64,000 bases of DNA from Cristatella mucedo (GCA_009760855.2 WPIO01000005.1:4696001-4760000); one strand, 5' to 3'. Counted from the stretch's first letter, positions 43,545-55,640 are shown. The notes: generated from the letters alone by a model not told the origin. A program made the numbers and translations.

Positions 43545-43889
43545 TTAGTGGCTTTGGGTGGACATGGCAGCCTGAAGATGGTACTGCGCGGCCGCCTGCA
43601 GCACGGAGGGACCTGCCAACGTCAGACACGACCCTGTCCGCCCACGCCGACCTCGAGCTTCGACTAGCTCTCTCTCCCTCTCTTTATCTTTCCCTCTTGA
43701 GCGTGAGCAGCATGCGAGCCAGCGGCCCGTTGACCTCCAACCGGTCTGCAGTGCTAGACCAAAAGCAAACGTCGCGGCACGCGATGCATCGGACTTGGCT
43801 AGCGTCAGCGTTGCCAATCGGTCCACTCCGCTCTGCAGACGACCACTAGGATACAGTTGGCATTTAATTGCGTCGAGCGGCCGGTTCAC
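43545..43889 (-). CDS. F4 exon-like ORF, copy 2
   Basis: A 114-codon open frame on the minus strand. Its first 65 codons align with 33961-34191 (SGRLQSGVDRLATLTLAKSD, ASRAATFAFGLALQTGWRST); the remainder (GKDKERERELVEARGRRGRT) passes a short GA-type stretch and is probably not conserved coding. It starts 110 bp from the GA tract and diverges from module U3 of unit B. No in-frame ATG start; exon or relic. Confidence 0.35.
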   Translation of the reverse strand: MNRPLDAIKCQLYPSGRLQSGVDRLATLTLAKSDASRAATFAFGLALQTGWRSTGRWLACCSRSRGKDKERERELVEARGRRGRTGSCLTLAGPSVLQAAAQYHLQAAMSTQSH

Positions 43890-43994
43890 GCGACGATAGC
43901 GTCGAGTGATAGCCTCGCGCCGGATGTGCCACAGGATGGCGTGGCAGTCCCAAGTTCAGCTGCGTGAGAGTCAGAGACAGAGAGACGTTGACAC

Positions 43995-44174
<180 letters not shown>

Positions 44175-44209
44175 ACAATCCTTGCGGCAGATATCCACCG
44201 CGGACCAAT

Positions 44210-45960
44210 TACCGTCGCGAGCTGACCGCGTGACTCATGACCTCACAGAACAATTAACGAACGCCGCCTACCTTTAGCAGATGGATGCGCCTATGTCTGG
44301 ATAGCGTCGGAGGTTAGAAACCGCAAAAAGTCGACGCTTGCGGCGTGACTTTCGCGCGGATGGCTGCGGAGGAGCATTGCACAACGACCGAGGCAAAGAG
44401 CTCAAACGGCACTAATCTCAAGAATAGCTGAGCTAATTGGCCGCGACATTTATCGCCCCTCCATCAGCACCGCCGTCCGCAGTGCTCGGTCAAGCGTCGC
44501 CGATGAAGTGGTCGGAGGCTCAGAGAAGCTACGCCGGCCACGGTTCGCGCTCGGTGGCAACCACTGCGAGTGCTACGCCGCTTAGCAAGTGGTGCTCTAG
44601 CAACGCTCGCTCAGAGCGATGCCTAGATGGCCCGCCCGCTCGGTCGCCGTGGCATTCGTATCGTCTGCCCATGCGTCGGTAAGTCGCGATAAAAGTCAGC
44701 CAAGCGTATCGCGCCGCACGCACGGGGGTGGCTGTGGCGGAGGCACCCCTATTTGACTCGCTCGCACGTCGCCGCTCTCTTCCGCACGCCTCACCCGCTC
44801 TGTCGACTGCTGCAGCTTTCTCGAGCGCACGACATCACAATCGCTGGAACCAAAGGCCAACGTGCAGCTGCGGCGTATCGCTCAGCGGTCTGTCCGGCGG
44901 AAATCGCTGACCATCCGAGTGTGCACAGGCGGCGAGACGCACGGCTCGCCTATGAAGAAGCCTAGAAATGATGGCCGAGCGGTAGCTAGCCACTATGCCA
45001 CCAAAGCTTAAGTGGGCGCGCGCTATTTCTCGTTCTGCGAAATAAATGTGTGTCATCTGGGCTCGACTGCAAATACTAGAGCTCACTAGGCGGATAGGTC
45101 GCGCTGGCTTTCTGCCGAAGCCTTCAGATATCTGCCGTCATAGATGGATAGCTGGCGTGAAAGTTCTCAGTAACGGTCGCCACCCTTAGTGACTCTTTGC
45201 GAGGAATTTGTAAGTTTACACAGCCGCCGACTTGCAGCCGGTCAGGGTGACGACGAGCCGCTGGCGCGCCGACGACCTTACGAGCAAAGCTACAGATTCA
45301 TGCCGCGAGTCGCTCCGTTGGCCGACAGTGTGATAAGTGGGCAGCGTCTGGTGCGCCAGGTAATTCGGCCCATCGTCTGTGGTTTCGCAGCGTGTCCCGG
45401 AATCGACACCCTGCTACCATAATAGCCCGCATGGAGGGTCCGGCTGAGTCGATTGGGGGGTAGGGAAACCAAGCCGTAAATCTCCGACGAGCATTTTGGC
45501 GTCCTAGCACAGACGTCGGTGGACTGTCGCCCGTTTGGGGACAATGAGGCGTAGATTTAGCAGACTGCATCGTCGGTGCTGGCGAAATCGTCGGGCAAAT
45601 GGCTGCTGTTCGTTAGGCAACGCCTGGGATTTTTTAGCTCAGCGATAGGGGATTGCCTGTCTTCGTCGCTGCTGTCATCGCCGCTATCCTGCTGGGCTAT
45701 ATAGCGCACCAACCGGGCGTTAGACGGCAGACGGTCTTCGTGAGTAAGCGAGAAACGGTGCCGGCTTTTATCGCTTCTGTGCCCACCAAAAGCTCCGTTG
45801 CCTCGTCGCCTGCGTCAGATAGCAAAGGTAAGGATCTTTGATCGAGGAGTTGGAACGCGAGTGACGATGTTTGTGCGTGCCACTCAAGTCCGTGAGAAGG
45901 TCGTCGCGCAGAGTGACGCCTCGCGGAAAGCGACTGTTTGGTGAAAGAAGGCGGTAGTCA
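44210..45960 (+). pseudogene. U3 module, unit B
   Basis: Colinear with unit A U3. GTAAGT donor at 44679 after SSAHAS codons. A hydrophobic exon after TTTTTTAGCTCAG reads LPVFVAAVIAAILLGYIAHQ then PGVRRQTVF, with a perfect GTGAGTAAG donor; reading through gives VSKRETVPAFIASVP and SSPASDSK before GTAAGG. This exon looks like a membrane anchor or signal and resembles U2 exon 2 in size and in its Pro-Gly-Val-containing end. The mid region (45300-45560) has no common open frame with units C-F, so this copy is probably decayed. Confidence 0.4.
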
Positions 45961-46600
45961 GCTAAAATAAGCCACAGCGACTACCTGGCGTCAGCGTTTG
46001 GCGGCTTTTTCGCTTTCAATCTGCTCGCAGATGTCCTTTTTCGTGATTGTATGTCTTTATTCAGCCGATTGATTTAGAAAATAGTACGTTCAATGAATTA
46101 TATAAATGAAACGCAATAACGATGCGCAATCGCGATCCGTCGCCACTGACGCTCTTTCGCTGTAATTCTCTCTGTCTCTCTTTGTCTCTCTCTGTCTTTC
46201 CGCCTCTGTCTCTTTGCTTCTTCACTTTTCTTTAAACGTCTCCAATAGGTCTAACTGTGATATGCGTTTTCCCTCTCGTTTAACTGTAGCTATTGCCGTA
46301 GCCCATAATCGGCCAAACAACTCGGAACTTACGACATTTCATGTAGAAGCCCCAATCCATTGTGGCTCACGAGCAGCCTGAAATGTAATTATCCAACAAA
46401 GTGAATTTCCGTCGGCAGCTTAGAATTTAGTGGGTTGCCCAGTGCTATAGTAAGCCTTGCTGCTGTTATGCTCTAAAATGCGCCACAGCTATACTTCGAC
46501 AGACTGAAACTTGCCATATATGGCCACATCAAGGGCTAATAGCTCAACGAGTTCCATAGTTCTCAGCGGTTGAGTGAGAGAAAGACGGCATGCGATATCG
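45960..46600 (+). other. Unit B spacer with short CT tract
   Basis: 46130-46440 matches 12240-12480 of unit A, including the CT-rich tract at 46171-46210. No ORF supported. Beyond 46450 unit B retains U2 upstream DNA that unit A has lost. Confidence 0.5.
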
Positions 46601-46990
46601 TCAGCCTTGTTTGCTATCCTTAGTTTAAAACTTTCCCGTTAAGCCTATCAAGCTGTTTCTAAAATACAAATTCAGATACCACCAACATTTTACCAGGCAG
46701 AAGATGGATATGCCCAGCAATCTGCAGTGATCAGGACAATCTTTTTGCCCGTGGCACAAATAACGAGCCGATCACAGTCTATGTCACAGGTTGTAGATGG
46801 GGGATCGCTTGCTCCCCTCATTGTATCATCATAATGTCGCCGAGCTCTTGCTGAATGCCCGGCTCAGCAGCGCAGCCGCAGCGTCGCGGCCATGGCCGTA
46901 GCTAGGTGGCTGCATCTCCTCTCCACTGCCCGTCTCTCTGCGACCTTCTCTTTGCTCCGTGACGTAATGTATCTCCGTCTGTAACTCCAC
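46600..46990 (+). pseudogene. U2 exon 1 region, unit B, cut by LINE
   Basis: Homologous to 53660-53970 of unit D (GATATCGTCAGCCTTGT; GCCCGTGGCACAAAT). The exon 1 ATG region survives as GCGGCCATGGCCGTAG with an early stop. The homology stops near 46960, where LINE DNA begins, and resumes at 47905. Confidence 0.5.
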
Positions 46991-46994
46991 GGAG

Positions 46995-47905
46995 CCATAA
47001 AGACTGTGGGGGTGCTAAGCTGGAGAGTTTTGTATAGGGTGTTCACAGCCTAAGCGGTTTTCGGTACGCACTCGGTAGCCAACTGATTTCGTCTCAAGCT
47101 GCGAAGAGAAGGTGGGAAGCACAGCAGAGCCAGGAGAGCAGTTGAGGTAGTGAGTAGCGTGGAATGGAGCAGCTCAGGACTGCTGGAAAGGATGAGCCGT
47201 AGTCGGCAGCAGGAAAGTAGTTGTTGTTGCGTAAGAATTGTGGAAGCAAGTTTCACAGTCTAGGTCCTGCAGAGCTAAAGCTTCTGTCGCTAACGGTCTT
47301 TCAGCGGAGTAATGGAGCAGCTAATTTATCGGTCAGACAGGACCTGAGGGTGCGAAGTTGCTGAACTGGTGCAGCAGTTCAACTAGGTACGAAGTATCCA
47401 AGTCGTAGCGGGCCTTGTAAGTCAACGTAAGAGGTTTGCTCTGTATCTGTTGATCAACTGGCATCCATCCTAGTTTTTTTTAGCAAAGGGGACACGCGCC
47501 CAAACGTCTGGGACTGGAAGCCTGGGTTTAGAGCTATATTCATAGACAGGTGCAGTAGCCTAATTCCCTTCTTGAGTAGCCCGGCCAAATAGGAATTACA
47601 GAAATCGAGTCGAGAAAGAACTAAGGAGCCAGTTTATTTTTTGCAATCCGCTGTGGAAGACTGCTCCTAATCTTAGATAGGGATCGGATGTGATGGTTAG
47701 CTTTAGAAGCCGTCTTCTGTATGAAGCTTTTAAAAGTGAGGCAGCTGTCTAAACTGACACCTAAATTTCGAACACGTGGTGATTGTAGCACAACTGCATT
47801 ACGCATTAGAAGAGAAAAACATTTTTAATTTAGAAACACGCTTAGGGTGTCATGTGACCAGGAGTTCAGTACTATCGTCCTTTCGTTGTAAGAAGATTGC
47901 TCAGT
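46995..47905 (-). mobile_element. LINE (family 2) fragment inside U2, unit B
   Basis: Minus-strand: VRNLGVSLDSCLTFKSFIQK, ASKANHHIRSLSKIRSSLPQ (47806-47621), then LVLSRLDFCNSYLAGLLKKG and a broken RLLHLS...QSQTFGRVSPLLKK region to about 47460. Right junction with U2 is the same as in unit A (12705-12740). A related element is at 62400-63120. CR1/Jockey type, second family because sequence and tail differ from family 1. Confidence 0.65.
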
Positions 47906-48061
47906 GATGAGGTGCCCCATGCAGATCAGTCAGAATTAAGGAACCTCCCCGTGTTTACGCTGCCTTGAAATTAAAGACCGCTGAGTACCGCCGCATGTCA
48001 CAGCCACTTTATTTTCGCAATTTGAAGGCTTTTGCGACGACTTGATTTGATTTGATTTCAG

Positions 48062-48864
48062 ATTAACGAGAATGCTCAATTTTGTAACTACAGCGTTGTC
48101 AGTCGCCGCCATTATCGGGTGCTGGAACGGCTGTCTTTCAGTGGTCATTCAGCCGCGAGTCGGCGTCATGGTAAGCACTATGAACTACAGGCCAAGAGAA
48201 CTAGAGCCATCTTTAATCTGCACGCGCCTCACCGACCTGTCCAATTGAGCCCGAGACTGGCAGTGTCGAGTACAGTCTTTGATCCGAGCGTCACGGACAG
48301 CTGCCGTGCTGCCACCTCTTTCTAGTGCCTTCGCTGACCGCTCTGGCTTCTAGTGCCGCCAATTATAACGCTGGTGATGCTGCCGCGGTAGGACTGAAGC
48401 ATCTGGAGCTGCCTCGCTCGGTCCGTCATCGCATACTCGTAAAGCGCTTCGCTATTTCTTGGCAGCCCGACCAGTGCTCCGTCATCCAGATCCGATCATC
48501 GGAGAGCGGAAAGTATGTCGGCTTCAGTCTCCCGTACGACAGCACGAGCAGCGTCAGCGCCACCTATGCACACACGAGCAGCGGAAGTGAGTGCCGCGCC
48601 AGTTGCAATGACCTCTAGGCTGCCCTAGTCAGTCTGTCTGCAACGCAGTAACGTCACGACAAAATACCGCATCGCAGAGCGTCAGGGCGCTCCCTCGCTG
48701 TGCTTGCAGCTCGTCTCGTAGTCAACTATCCCGACGACCGACGTGGCTACGGACCCATTGCATTGACGGCGAATATTTCGATCAGCGAGGACAACAGAGA
48801 ACACCTGCTACTGGGTTTCGACACATCAAAGAACGCCGTCACTAAGGTACTCGTGTGGGAATGA
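48062..48864 (+). pseudogene. U2 module, unit B, one nonsense codon
   Basis: Exon 2 48062-48170 with ATG 48072 (MLNFVTTALSVAAIIGCWNG, ending PRVGVM), GTAAGC donor. Exon 3 begins after AATTGAG with PETGSVEYSL followed by TGA, a nonsense change; downstream it stays open: WQPDQCSVIQIRSSESGKYV, SLPYDSTSSVSATYAHTSSG; donor GTGAGT at 48587. Intron 48587-48709 (123 bp, CTTGCAG). Exon 4 48710-48864 intact: RLVVNYPDDRRGYGPIALTA, FDTSKNAVTKVLVWE, TGA. If exon 3 starts later this copy could still be coding. Confidence 0.5.
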
Positions 48865-49243
48865 AAACCTTCACCCTGCTAGCGTCTTTGGATTATGTTC
48901 ACCCAGCCGTTACATGCCAGTTCCGGTATCCAGGACCGAAACCGTGGTGCCCGAGAATGAAGCTAGCTAGCCTAGCTTAGTAAACATAAATGGGTAGACC
49001 CGCTCTAACTAAAAAAGAAGGTGGCACTTCTGGGATGTGGTACCCGTGCACCGGAATTCGGCATTGCGACGACAAAGCCGAACAGGTGCCCGCCTACTTC
49101 GGCGGCTTTGCAGTTGGAATGGACTTGTCAGAGCGACGTGCGCCTGTGAAACACAGTTCAGGCGCTGCATGAGTACAAGGTCACGCACGACCCGGCAAGC
49201 CCACTCTAACCGAGGCAGTGACACGGTACTTTGCTCATTGAAG

Positions 49244-49726
49244 TTCTTGCATTAACGGAGCGGCTGCCTTTACTGCATGCATCCGACCCCGTTGTATGGT
49301 TCGACAGAGCTGGACCTTCGGATCGGAAGCACTGCCGAGTAGAACGCACCTGGCATTCACAGCGTGGCCCGCGTTCAATGTGTCCGTATCGAGACCTTCC
49401 TTTATTTTGTCAGGATCATTTTATCGGTAAGTGCGTAGGTGCTGCAGCTCCATCGGCTCGCTGCCCTTTGACCTGCAGGTCGTTCCCTACGTGACGGTTG
49501 CGCCTGCCTCGTTTATAGCCTCTACCTGCTGAGCGACGCGAACACCAACGAGTACGCCGCGATCGTCGGTAGCGATCCGGATGGGCGACTCCGTCTGTAT
49601 CCATTCGATGCGTCTGGAGCAGCCAACAATGCGTTCGTCAACCCGGCCACGCTATTCATGGTCAACCTGCTCGAGTCCCCCGGCAACTCCAGCTGCTAAC
49701 TCATGAGTAGCCGAAAAAATTAGTCC
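49244..49726 (+). pseudogene. U1 module, unit B, frameshift and nonsense
   Basis: Exon a 49244-49426 lacks one G (GGAGCGGC for GGAGGCGGC) and so loses frame at its ninth codon. Intron 49427-49518 (92 bp). Exon b from 49519 reads EYAAIVGSDPDGRLRLYPFD but stops at TAA 49697-49699, eight codons early. Closest to copy 0 in sequence. Confidence 0.6.
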
Positions 49727-49729
49727 TCC

Positions 49730-50450
49730 ACTTGCATCATTTGTAGGCGCAGCCGACCCGAGACTGTGCCCGCCGTCGCTTCCCCTTAAAAGCGCGGTTA
49801 AAGCGAGTGAGGTTTTCCTCGCCGTCATTGTCGACCAAGTTTTCTGTAAGTTTTCTCTGACACACGAAGTGGATCACAGCGGTGCCTGCCTCTCGTAAAT
49901 GGTAGTGTGCAGCACTCGCTTGCTACCAGCCAAGACTTGCTACCCGTCAATGCGCCGAGTACGTCATCAGGCCGAGCACGTCATCGAGCCGGCAACGTCA
50001 TCAGGCCGTGCACGGCCTGGAGCCGCTGTTACTCGTCCATCTTTTCCACGTACTTTTATAGCTGCCGCGATCACGTGTTTACTAGAGTGTTTTGCAAATA
50101 AATGGATGATAATGAAACTAATAAGAAGGAAAAAAGTAGAATATAGAATGCCGTTCGCTATAGTGCACCCAATGGAGGTAAATGTCATCTGAAGTACATC
50201 TTTGATGCTTTCGTGGGAATGAATATTTGTATCGATGCGGTCAATTGGCTGTACATCGTCAATTCTAGAGAAGTCATAGATTCAACGTAGATTTGATTCT
50301 TTCTAAAGAAGCCCAAAGCAAGTCTACCGAGCGTATTTGATTGCCTTTCATTCTTTCTATTGCCCATATCGTGGCTACGCTCGCCCCGGTTACACCGGTC
50401 AGAGATCGTGCGTCCACTTCGGAATACGACATGATGGTTAGTTTTACGCT
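49730..50450 (+). repeat. Conserved 3' flank of U1, unit B
   Basis: Pairs with 14533-15180 and 56331-57060. Contains GCCGAGCACGTCATC-like iterations near 49960-50020 and AATAAA at 50097. Homology with unit D runs to CGGAATACGACATGATG at 50420-50436. Confidence 0.6.
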
Positions 50451-50639
50451 TGTTAAGTGACGATATTATTTGGGGTGGTCAGCGACTGCCGTTTCCTAAC
50501 GCCATGCGGTTCAATAAATATTTATCTTTTGGTAGCGGCGGCAGCTCGCTATGTCATTTCTGCAGAGAGGTCGGCGCGCGCTTACCATGCAAACATGTCA
50601 AACCGCGGCGAGAGACTGGGGTGCCTCTCATCGAGAAAT

Positions 50640-50927
50640 AAAGCTAGCTAGCCTAGCCTAGAAAACATAAACGGGTAGACCCGCTCTAACTAAAAAAGCA
50701 CGAGGCACTGCTGGGATGTGGCATCCATGCGCCGGAATTCGGCGTCATGACAAATCCATACTGGTGCCCGTCTTCTACGGCGGCTTTGCAGTACGAATCG
50801 AAACATACAGTCAGAGCAACGTGGGCCTGTGAAACATAGTTCAGGCGCTGAATGAGTACAAGGTCAGGGCACAACCCAGCAAGCACTCTCTCGCCGAGGC
50901 GGCAACGCGGTACTTTGCTCATCGAAG
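50640..50927 (+). repeat. CTAGC-rich spacer before U1 copy B2
   Basis: Matches 48955-49240 and 13755-14040: AGCTAGCTAGCCTAGCCTAG, CATAAACGGGTAGACCCGCT, and TGAAACATAGTTCAGGCGCTG. It is the spacer that normally links U2 exon 4 to U1, present here without a U2. Confidence 0.6.
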
Positions 50928-51420
50928 TTCTTGCATTAACGGAAGCGGCTGCCTTTAACGCTTACACCCGACCCTGTTGTATGATTTGACAGAGCTGGAC
51001 CTTCGGATCGAGAGCGCCGCCGAGAAGCATGCACCTAGAACTCACCGCTTGGCCCGTCTTCAACGCTTCCGTATCGAGAGCTTCCGTTATTTTGTCGGGA
51101 TCATTTTATCGGTTAGCACATAGGCGTTGCGGCCCCGCCGGCTCGCTGCCCTTTGACCTGCAGGTCGCGCTGCACTTAACGGCCGCACTCGCCATCTCTC
51201 CGCTTGTAACATCTACCTGCTGAGCGACGCGAACGCGAACGCGGACGAGTACGTCGCCATCGTCGGTAGCGATCTGGATCGGCGACTCAATCTGTATGCG
51301 GTCAATGCGTCTGGAGCGGCGAACAATGCGTTCGTCAACCCCGCCACGCTATTCATGGTCAACGTGCTTGAGTCTCACGGAGACTCTGGCCGCCAGCTAT
51401 TGAGTAGCCGAAGAAAGTAG
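50928..51420 (+). pseudogene. U1 module, copy B2, exon a nonsense
   Basis: Exon a 50928-51111 has TGA where others read Arg-Gln-Ser (ATGATTTGACAG). Donor GTTAGC; the acceptor AG is mutated to AA (TTGTAAC). Exon b (51210-51420) remains open: ADEYVAIVGSDLDRRLNLYA to SSRRK. An upstream in-frame ATG at about 50852 (MSTRSGHNPASTLSPRRQRG) is open into exon a and could hint at an extra 5' coding segment. Confidence 0.55.
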
Positions 51421-51429
51421 TCCTCCGCT

Positions 51430-51960
51430 GGCATCATTTGTACGCACAGTCAACCCGAGACCGTGCCCGTCGTCGGTTCTAAATGACGAACTAAATGCCC
51501 GGTCTCCGAACGTTTTGAGGTTCGAACGAAGTATAGGTAAGCAGTTGAATTTATAAAAGTAGTTGGTGCGAAGCTTGGCATGGTGGGGGAGCAGATATGA
51601 CAGGTAGGTCGGAGCCAAAGATTGAAGGGACTTAAAAGTGAATAACCAAACTTTGAATTCGATTCGCTGCTTTATTAGGAGCGAGTTGAGGTCGGCGAGA
51701 ATAGTGAGATATGGTAATTGCGCTCGCTCACGACGTACAAACCTAGCTGCATAGTTTTCCAACGCTGTAAGCACATGATTAAATTGACCGGTAGACCAGC
51801 AAGCGGCGAGTTACAGAAGTCAAGACAAGATGTCACAAATTCATGGATAAATTCAGATGTGATATCCCAGTCTAAACCAGGTCAACGCTTAGCAAAGTTA
51901 TGTAACCGAATACTGTTCTCTTTACTCAGCACTGTACACCGGTCGCTAATGAAATGTGAT
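51430..51960 (-). mobile_element. LINE (family 1) RT C-terminal part
   Basis: Minus-strand frame 51774-51397 reads LENYAARFVRRERAQLPYLT, ADLNSLLIKQRIEFKVWLFT, LAPTYLSYLLPHHAKLRTNY and LKTFGDRAFSS. Same element region as 34740-35260. It fuses directly to the U1 3' end, after DDGHGLG codons which are reversed U1 flank. Confidence 0.7.
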
Positions 51961-52019
51961 GTCGGCCGCTCGTACTTAGCTCAGGGTGACCTCTCTTCGA
52001 CTGTGGCACCTCGCTAGGG

Positions 52020-52830
52020 TCAGCTATCTCGGTCGAAGATTATCGCAAAGTATCGCACCGCACGCACGAATCGGCAATGGAGTAGAAGCCGCCGTGTGGC
52101 TCGCTCGTGCTTGCCGAGTGCGGCCGCTTTCGCGAGCGCTCGAGCGAAATCGCTCGGACCGCAGGCCAACGTCCAGCTGCGAAGCGTCGGTCCGCGGTCT
52201 GTGCGCTGTGGAGAAGATCGCTGAGAAACCGGGCGCACTAATTGTACGTGCCAGGCATCTCGGCCCATCGGCCGCAGCTTCGCAGAGTGTTTCCCGGAAC
52301 TGACGTCCAGCTACCATAATTGCTCGCACCGGAAGCTCCTGCGGCAGTCGCTCCTGGGTATGGATACAAACCGGGAAATCCTCAATCGGCATTTTGGCGT
52401 TTTAGCAGCGACGGCGGTGGGGCGTCGCCCGTTTGGGCACACCGAGGCGTGGGTGGACCTAGAAGGCTGCTTCGTCTGTGCAGTCGAAATTGTCGGTCAA
52501 ATGTCCACTGTCCACCGGTGAACGCCCAGGTATTTTCCAGCTCGGCGAGGCGGGCTTGCCTGTCTTTGTCGCCGCTGTTCTGCTAGGCTATATAGCGCAC
52601 CGACAGGTGGTATGGGAAGGCAGACGGTCTTCGTGAGCCAGCGAGCAACTGTGTTGTCAGTTCTTGGTGCTACCGAGCCCACCGAGTGCTCCGTTGCCTC
52701 GTCGCCTGCGTCAGAGAACGAATGTGAGTATCGTTGATCGAGAAAATGCACGACGAATTGGCGATGCATGCGCGTGCTTGCCACTCGTGTCCGCGAGCAG
52801 GTCGTCTCCTCGAGTGACGCCTCGCTATAA
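52020..52830 (+). pseudogene. U3 module, unit D, one in-frame stop
   Basis: In the frame shared with unit E: FPELTSSYHNCSHRKLLRQS, MDTNREILNRHFGVLAATAV, WVDLEGCFVCAVEIVGQMST, then TGA at about 52519, then RYFPARRGGLACLCRRCSAR, GGMGRQTVFVSQRATVLSVL and SSPASENE before GTGAGT at 52722. The alternative frame of the last exon reads LPVFVAAVLLGYIAHRQVV after TTTTCCAG. Opposite strand also open (MPIEDFPVCIHTQERLPQEL). Confidence 0.45.
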
Positions 52831-53082
52831 GCGACTGTTTACTGGAAAAAATGAGTAGTCAGCTACAAAAGCAGCAACGACTGTCTAACAGCGGCGTTTG
52901 ACGCTTTGCAGCATTCAATCATCTTGCCACAGTCCTTCCACGCGACCGCGTGTGTTTCTTTGGAGGAGATCGTTCAAGTAAATAGTACCCTCCCTGATAT
53001 TAGAAAATAGAATCAAGAATGCAGGCGTGCGATCATGAATTAAATCACAAATGCGAGCCGTGTCTATCGTCGCTCTTTCTCC

Positions 53083-53292
<210 letters not shown>

Positions 53293-53907
53293 TCTATATC
53301 GCTCCTCTGAACCCATTCAGTAGATCTATAGATCTCCGGCTGACTTGGCTCTTCCCTCGCGACCATATTCTGATACTGCTGCACCATAACCTCGGCCAAT
53401 AACTTTAAACATACGACATTGCGTTTATTTGCTGCAAGCAGCTGACGCTCATGGTCAGCAAGAAATAGAATCATGCTTCCAGGTTAAATTCAACCGCGGC
53501 AAAGATTCGCTGTTTTGGCTCTGTAATAAATTAGGTTTCTGTGTACTTAAAGAGGTGGCTTAGTCCTACTCTTGTAGAATGAATCTCGCTATAACCTGCC
53601 TAGGAAAACACTAGCGGCCTATTATAATCAGTACTTCTTTTAACGGGATCCCAACGAGCGTAACCCGGCCCGCGATATTGTCAGCCTCGTTTTCTATCCT
53701 CTTTTTAAGCCTGTTTATTTTAACCTATCATACTAAGTGTGGACATAAAATTCAGATAACGCAGACATTCGACCGAGCAGGTCATAGATAACTTTGGCCA
53801 AGCACTTTGCCGCCACCGGTAATCTTACTGCCCGTGGTACAAACATCAAACTGAGCGGGCTTATTCTTACTGGCCCGGTTCAGCGCCGCAGCCGGAGCGC
53901 CGCCGCC

Positions 53908-54908
53908 ATGGCTGGGCGTGGCGGCCGCGTCTCTTCGGTTCTCGTCTCTCTGCAAGCTGCCCTTCACCGACCGGGGAGGTGGCCTCTGTAATGCTGTCGG
54001 AACCAAGGCACCGCTTTGTTCCAGAGCGGTCTTGAAACAAAACACAGCCAGCGCCGCATCTCACGACCGCTCCTCGCTGAATCGAAAGATTCTATAGGAG
54101 ACTGCATTAGCTCCTGCTTCAGATAAACGAAAATGCTGAACGTTGGAACTGCCGCATGGTTGGTCACCGCAATTTTCGACCGCTGGAACGGCGTTCTTTC
54201 GGTGGTCATTCCGCCGCGAGTCGATGTCATGGTAAGCGCTATGAATTACAGGCCGAGAAAACTAGAGCCATTTTTTTATCTTGCCTCACCGACCTGTCCA
54301 ATTGAGCCCGAGCCTGGCAGCGGCGAGTACAATCTTTCTTCGGACAGATGCAATGCTGCCGCCCCTTTCTAGTGTGCTCACTGACCGCTCTGGCTTCCAG
54401 TGCCGCCATCGATATTGTTGGCGATGTTGCAGCAATAGGACTGAAGCAGCTAGAGCTGCCTGGCTCTGTCAGTCATCGCAGACTCGTTATAAAGCGCGTC
54501 GTTGTTTTTGGCAGCCCGATCAGTGCGCCGTCATTCAGATCCGGTCATTAGAGAGCGGAAAGTACGTCGGCTACAGTCTCCCGTACGACAGCACGAGCAG
54601 CGTCAGCGCCATGTATGCACACTCAAGCAGCGGAAGTGAGTGCTGCACCTGCTGCAATGGCAGCGCTTCTGCCCTATCCAGTCCGCCTGTGATGCAGTCA
54701 GGTCGCGACGAAGCGCCGCCTCGCTGAACGTTAGCGCTCCGACACCGCGCTTGCAGCTCGTCTCGTAGTCAACTATCCCGACGACCGACGTGGCTACGGT
54801 CTCGTTGCATTGACGGCGACGATTTCCACTAGGGCAGATGAAGGAGAACACCTGCTGCTGGGTTTCGATTCATCACAGAACGCCGTCGCAAAGGTACTCG
54901 CGCGTTAA
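53908..54908 (+). pseudogene. U2 module, unit D, broken
   Basis: Exon 1 53908-53987: ATG in GCCGCCATGG, MAGRGGRVSSVLVSLQAALH, donor GTAATG. Signal exon 54123-54231, ATG 54133 (MLNVGTAAWLVTAIFDRWNG), donor GTAAGC. Exon 3 from 54307 has a 10-base deletion in the region of other copies' RHRQLP and a one-base loss in the T run near 54508. It still shows WQPDQCAVIQIRSLESGKYV. Donor GTGAGT at 54636, intron to 54756 (121 bp). Exon 4 54757-54908 intact: LVVNYPDDRRGYGLVALTAT, HLLLGFDSSQNAVAKVLAR, TAA. Confidence 0.5.
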
Positions 54909-55099
54909 TGAAAAGTTGCATCCTTCTAGCGTCATGAGATCATATTCGCCTCGGTTCGATCGATGGTTGCAATCGACGTGTTTAGCAAATAAAGAGCTGA
55001 CATTTTGCCCGGTAAACCAAAATATAGCACTCAAAAAAGTCTCGAGTTCTCGCTACATAACCACAAACCAAACGAAAAAATAATCTGAATGCCAACGTA

Positions 55100-55640
55100 A
55101 TAGTTCTCTTGCTAAATACCGAAGTCGTGCGTCGAGGGGCGTTAACTTATTGCTTGCTTTAGCAGAGTGGTGACCTATGCCACCCGCATTTTCTGCACCC
55201 ACAGAACGTCGCTTTCGGCGAAATTATGTTGTAATTCTCCTCAAGGGAGTTCGCGTTGAAATAACCTCATGATTGACTGACATTACAATTTTTTAATTGT
55301 CGACCTTTCTCTTTAAATGAAACAAATGTAAAGCGCCTAGAAAGAGATTAAGTTCTCTGAGGGCGCTTTATCAAGTGCAATATTATTATTATTATAAACT
55401 GCAGCACGTTTATTTCGTTTAAAAACTATGTAATGACTTTTCACCTGACGCGATAATCCTTGCTACGTGTTTGCTTGAGCGTCCCGTAAGATATGTATGC
55501 AGTGTACACAGACAGATTTAATTGTCTTTGGCTGCCATTGATAGTTTCTTACTAAAAATATCTGCACTATTCCATAGGTCGTAACACCCCGCCTTAAAAT
55601 TTCTTAAGCCACTCGCAAACATTGCCTCATCGAGGTCGTA
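55100..55640 (+). repeat. Conserved U2-U1 spacer, unit D
   Basis: Pairs with 4080-4840 and 29820-30590 in opposite orientation. Landmark GAGCGTCCCGTAAGATATGT at 55479-55498. Split by the LINE tail at 55320-55396. Confidence 0.55.
55320..55396 (+). mobile_element. Ultra-short LINE 3' tail
   Basis: CAAATGTAAAGCGCCTAGAA ... GGGCGCTTTATCAAGTGC(ATT)n, about 75 bp. The empty site is in unit E near 30150-30160. Confidence 0.65.
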
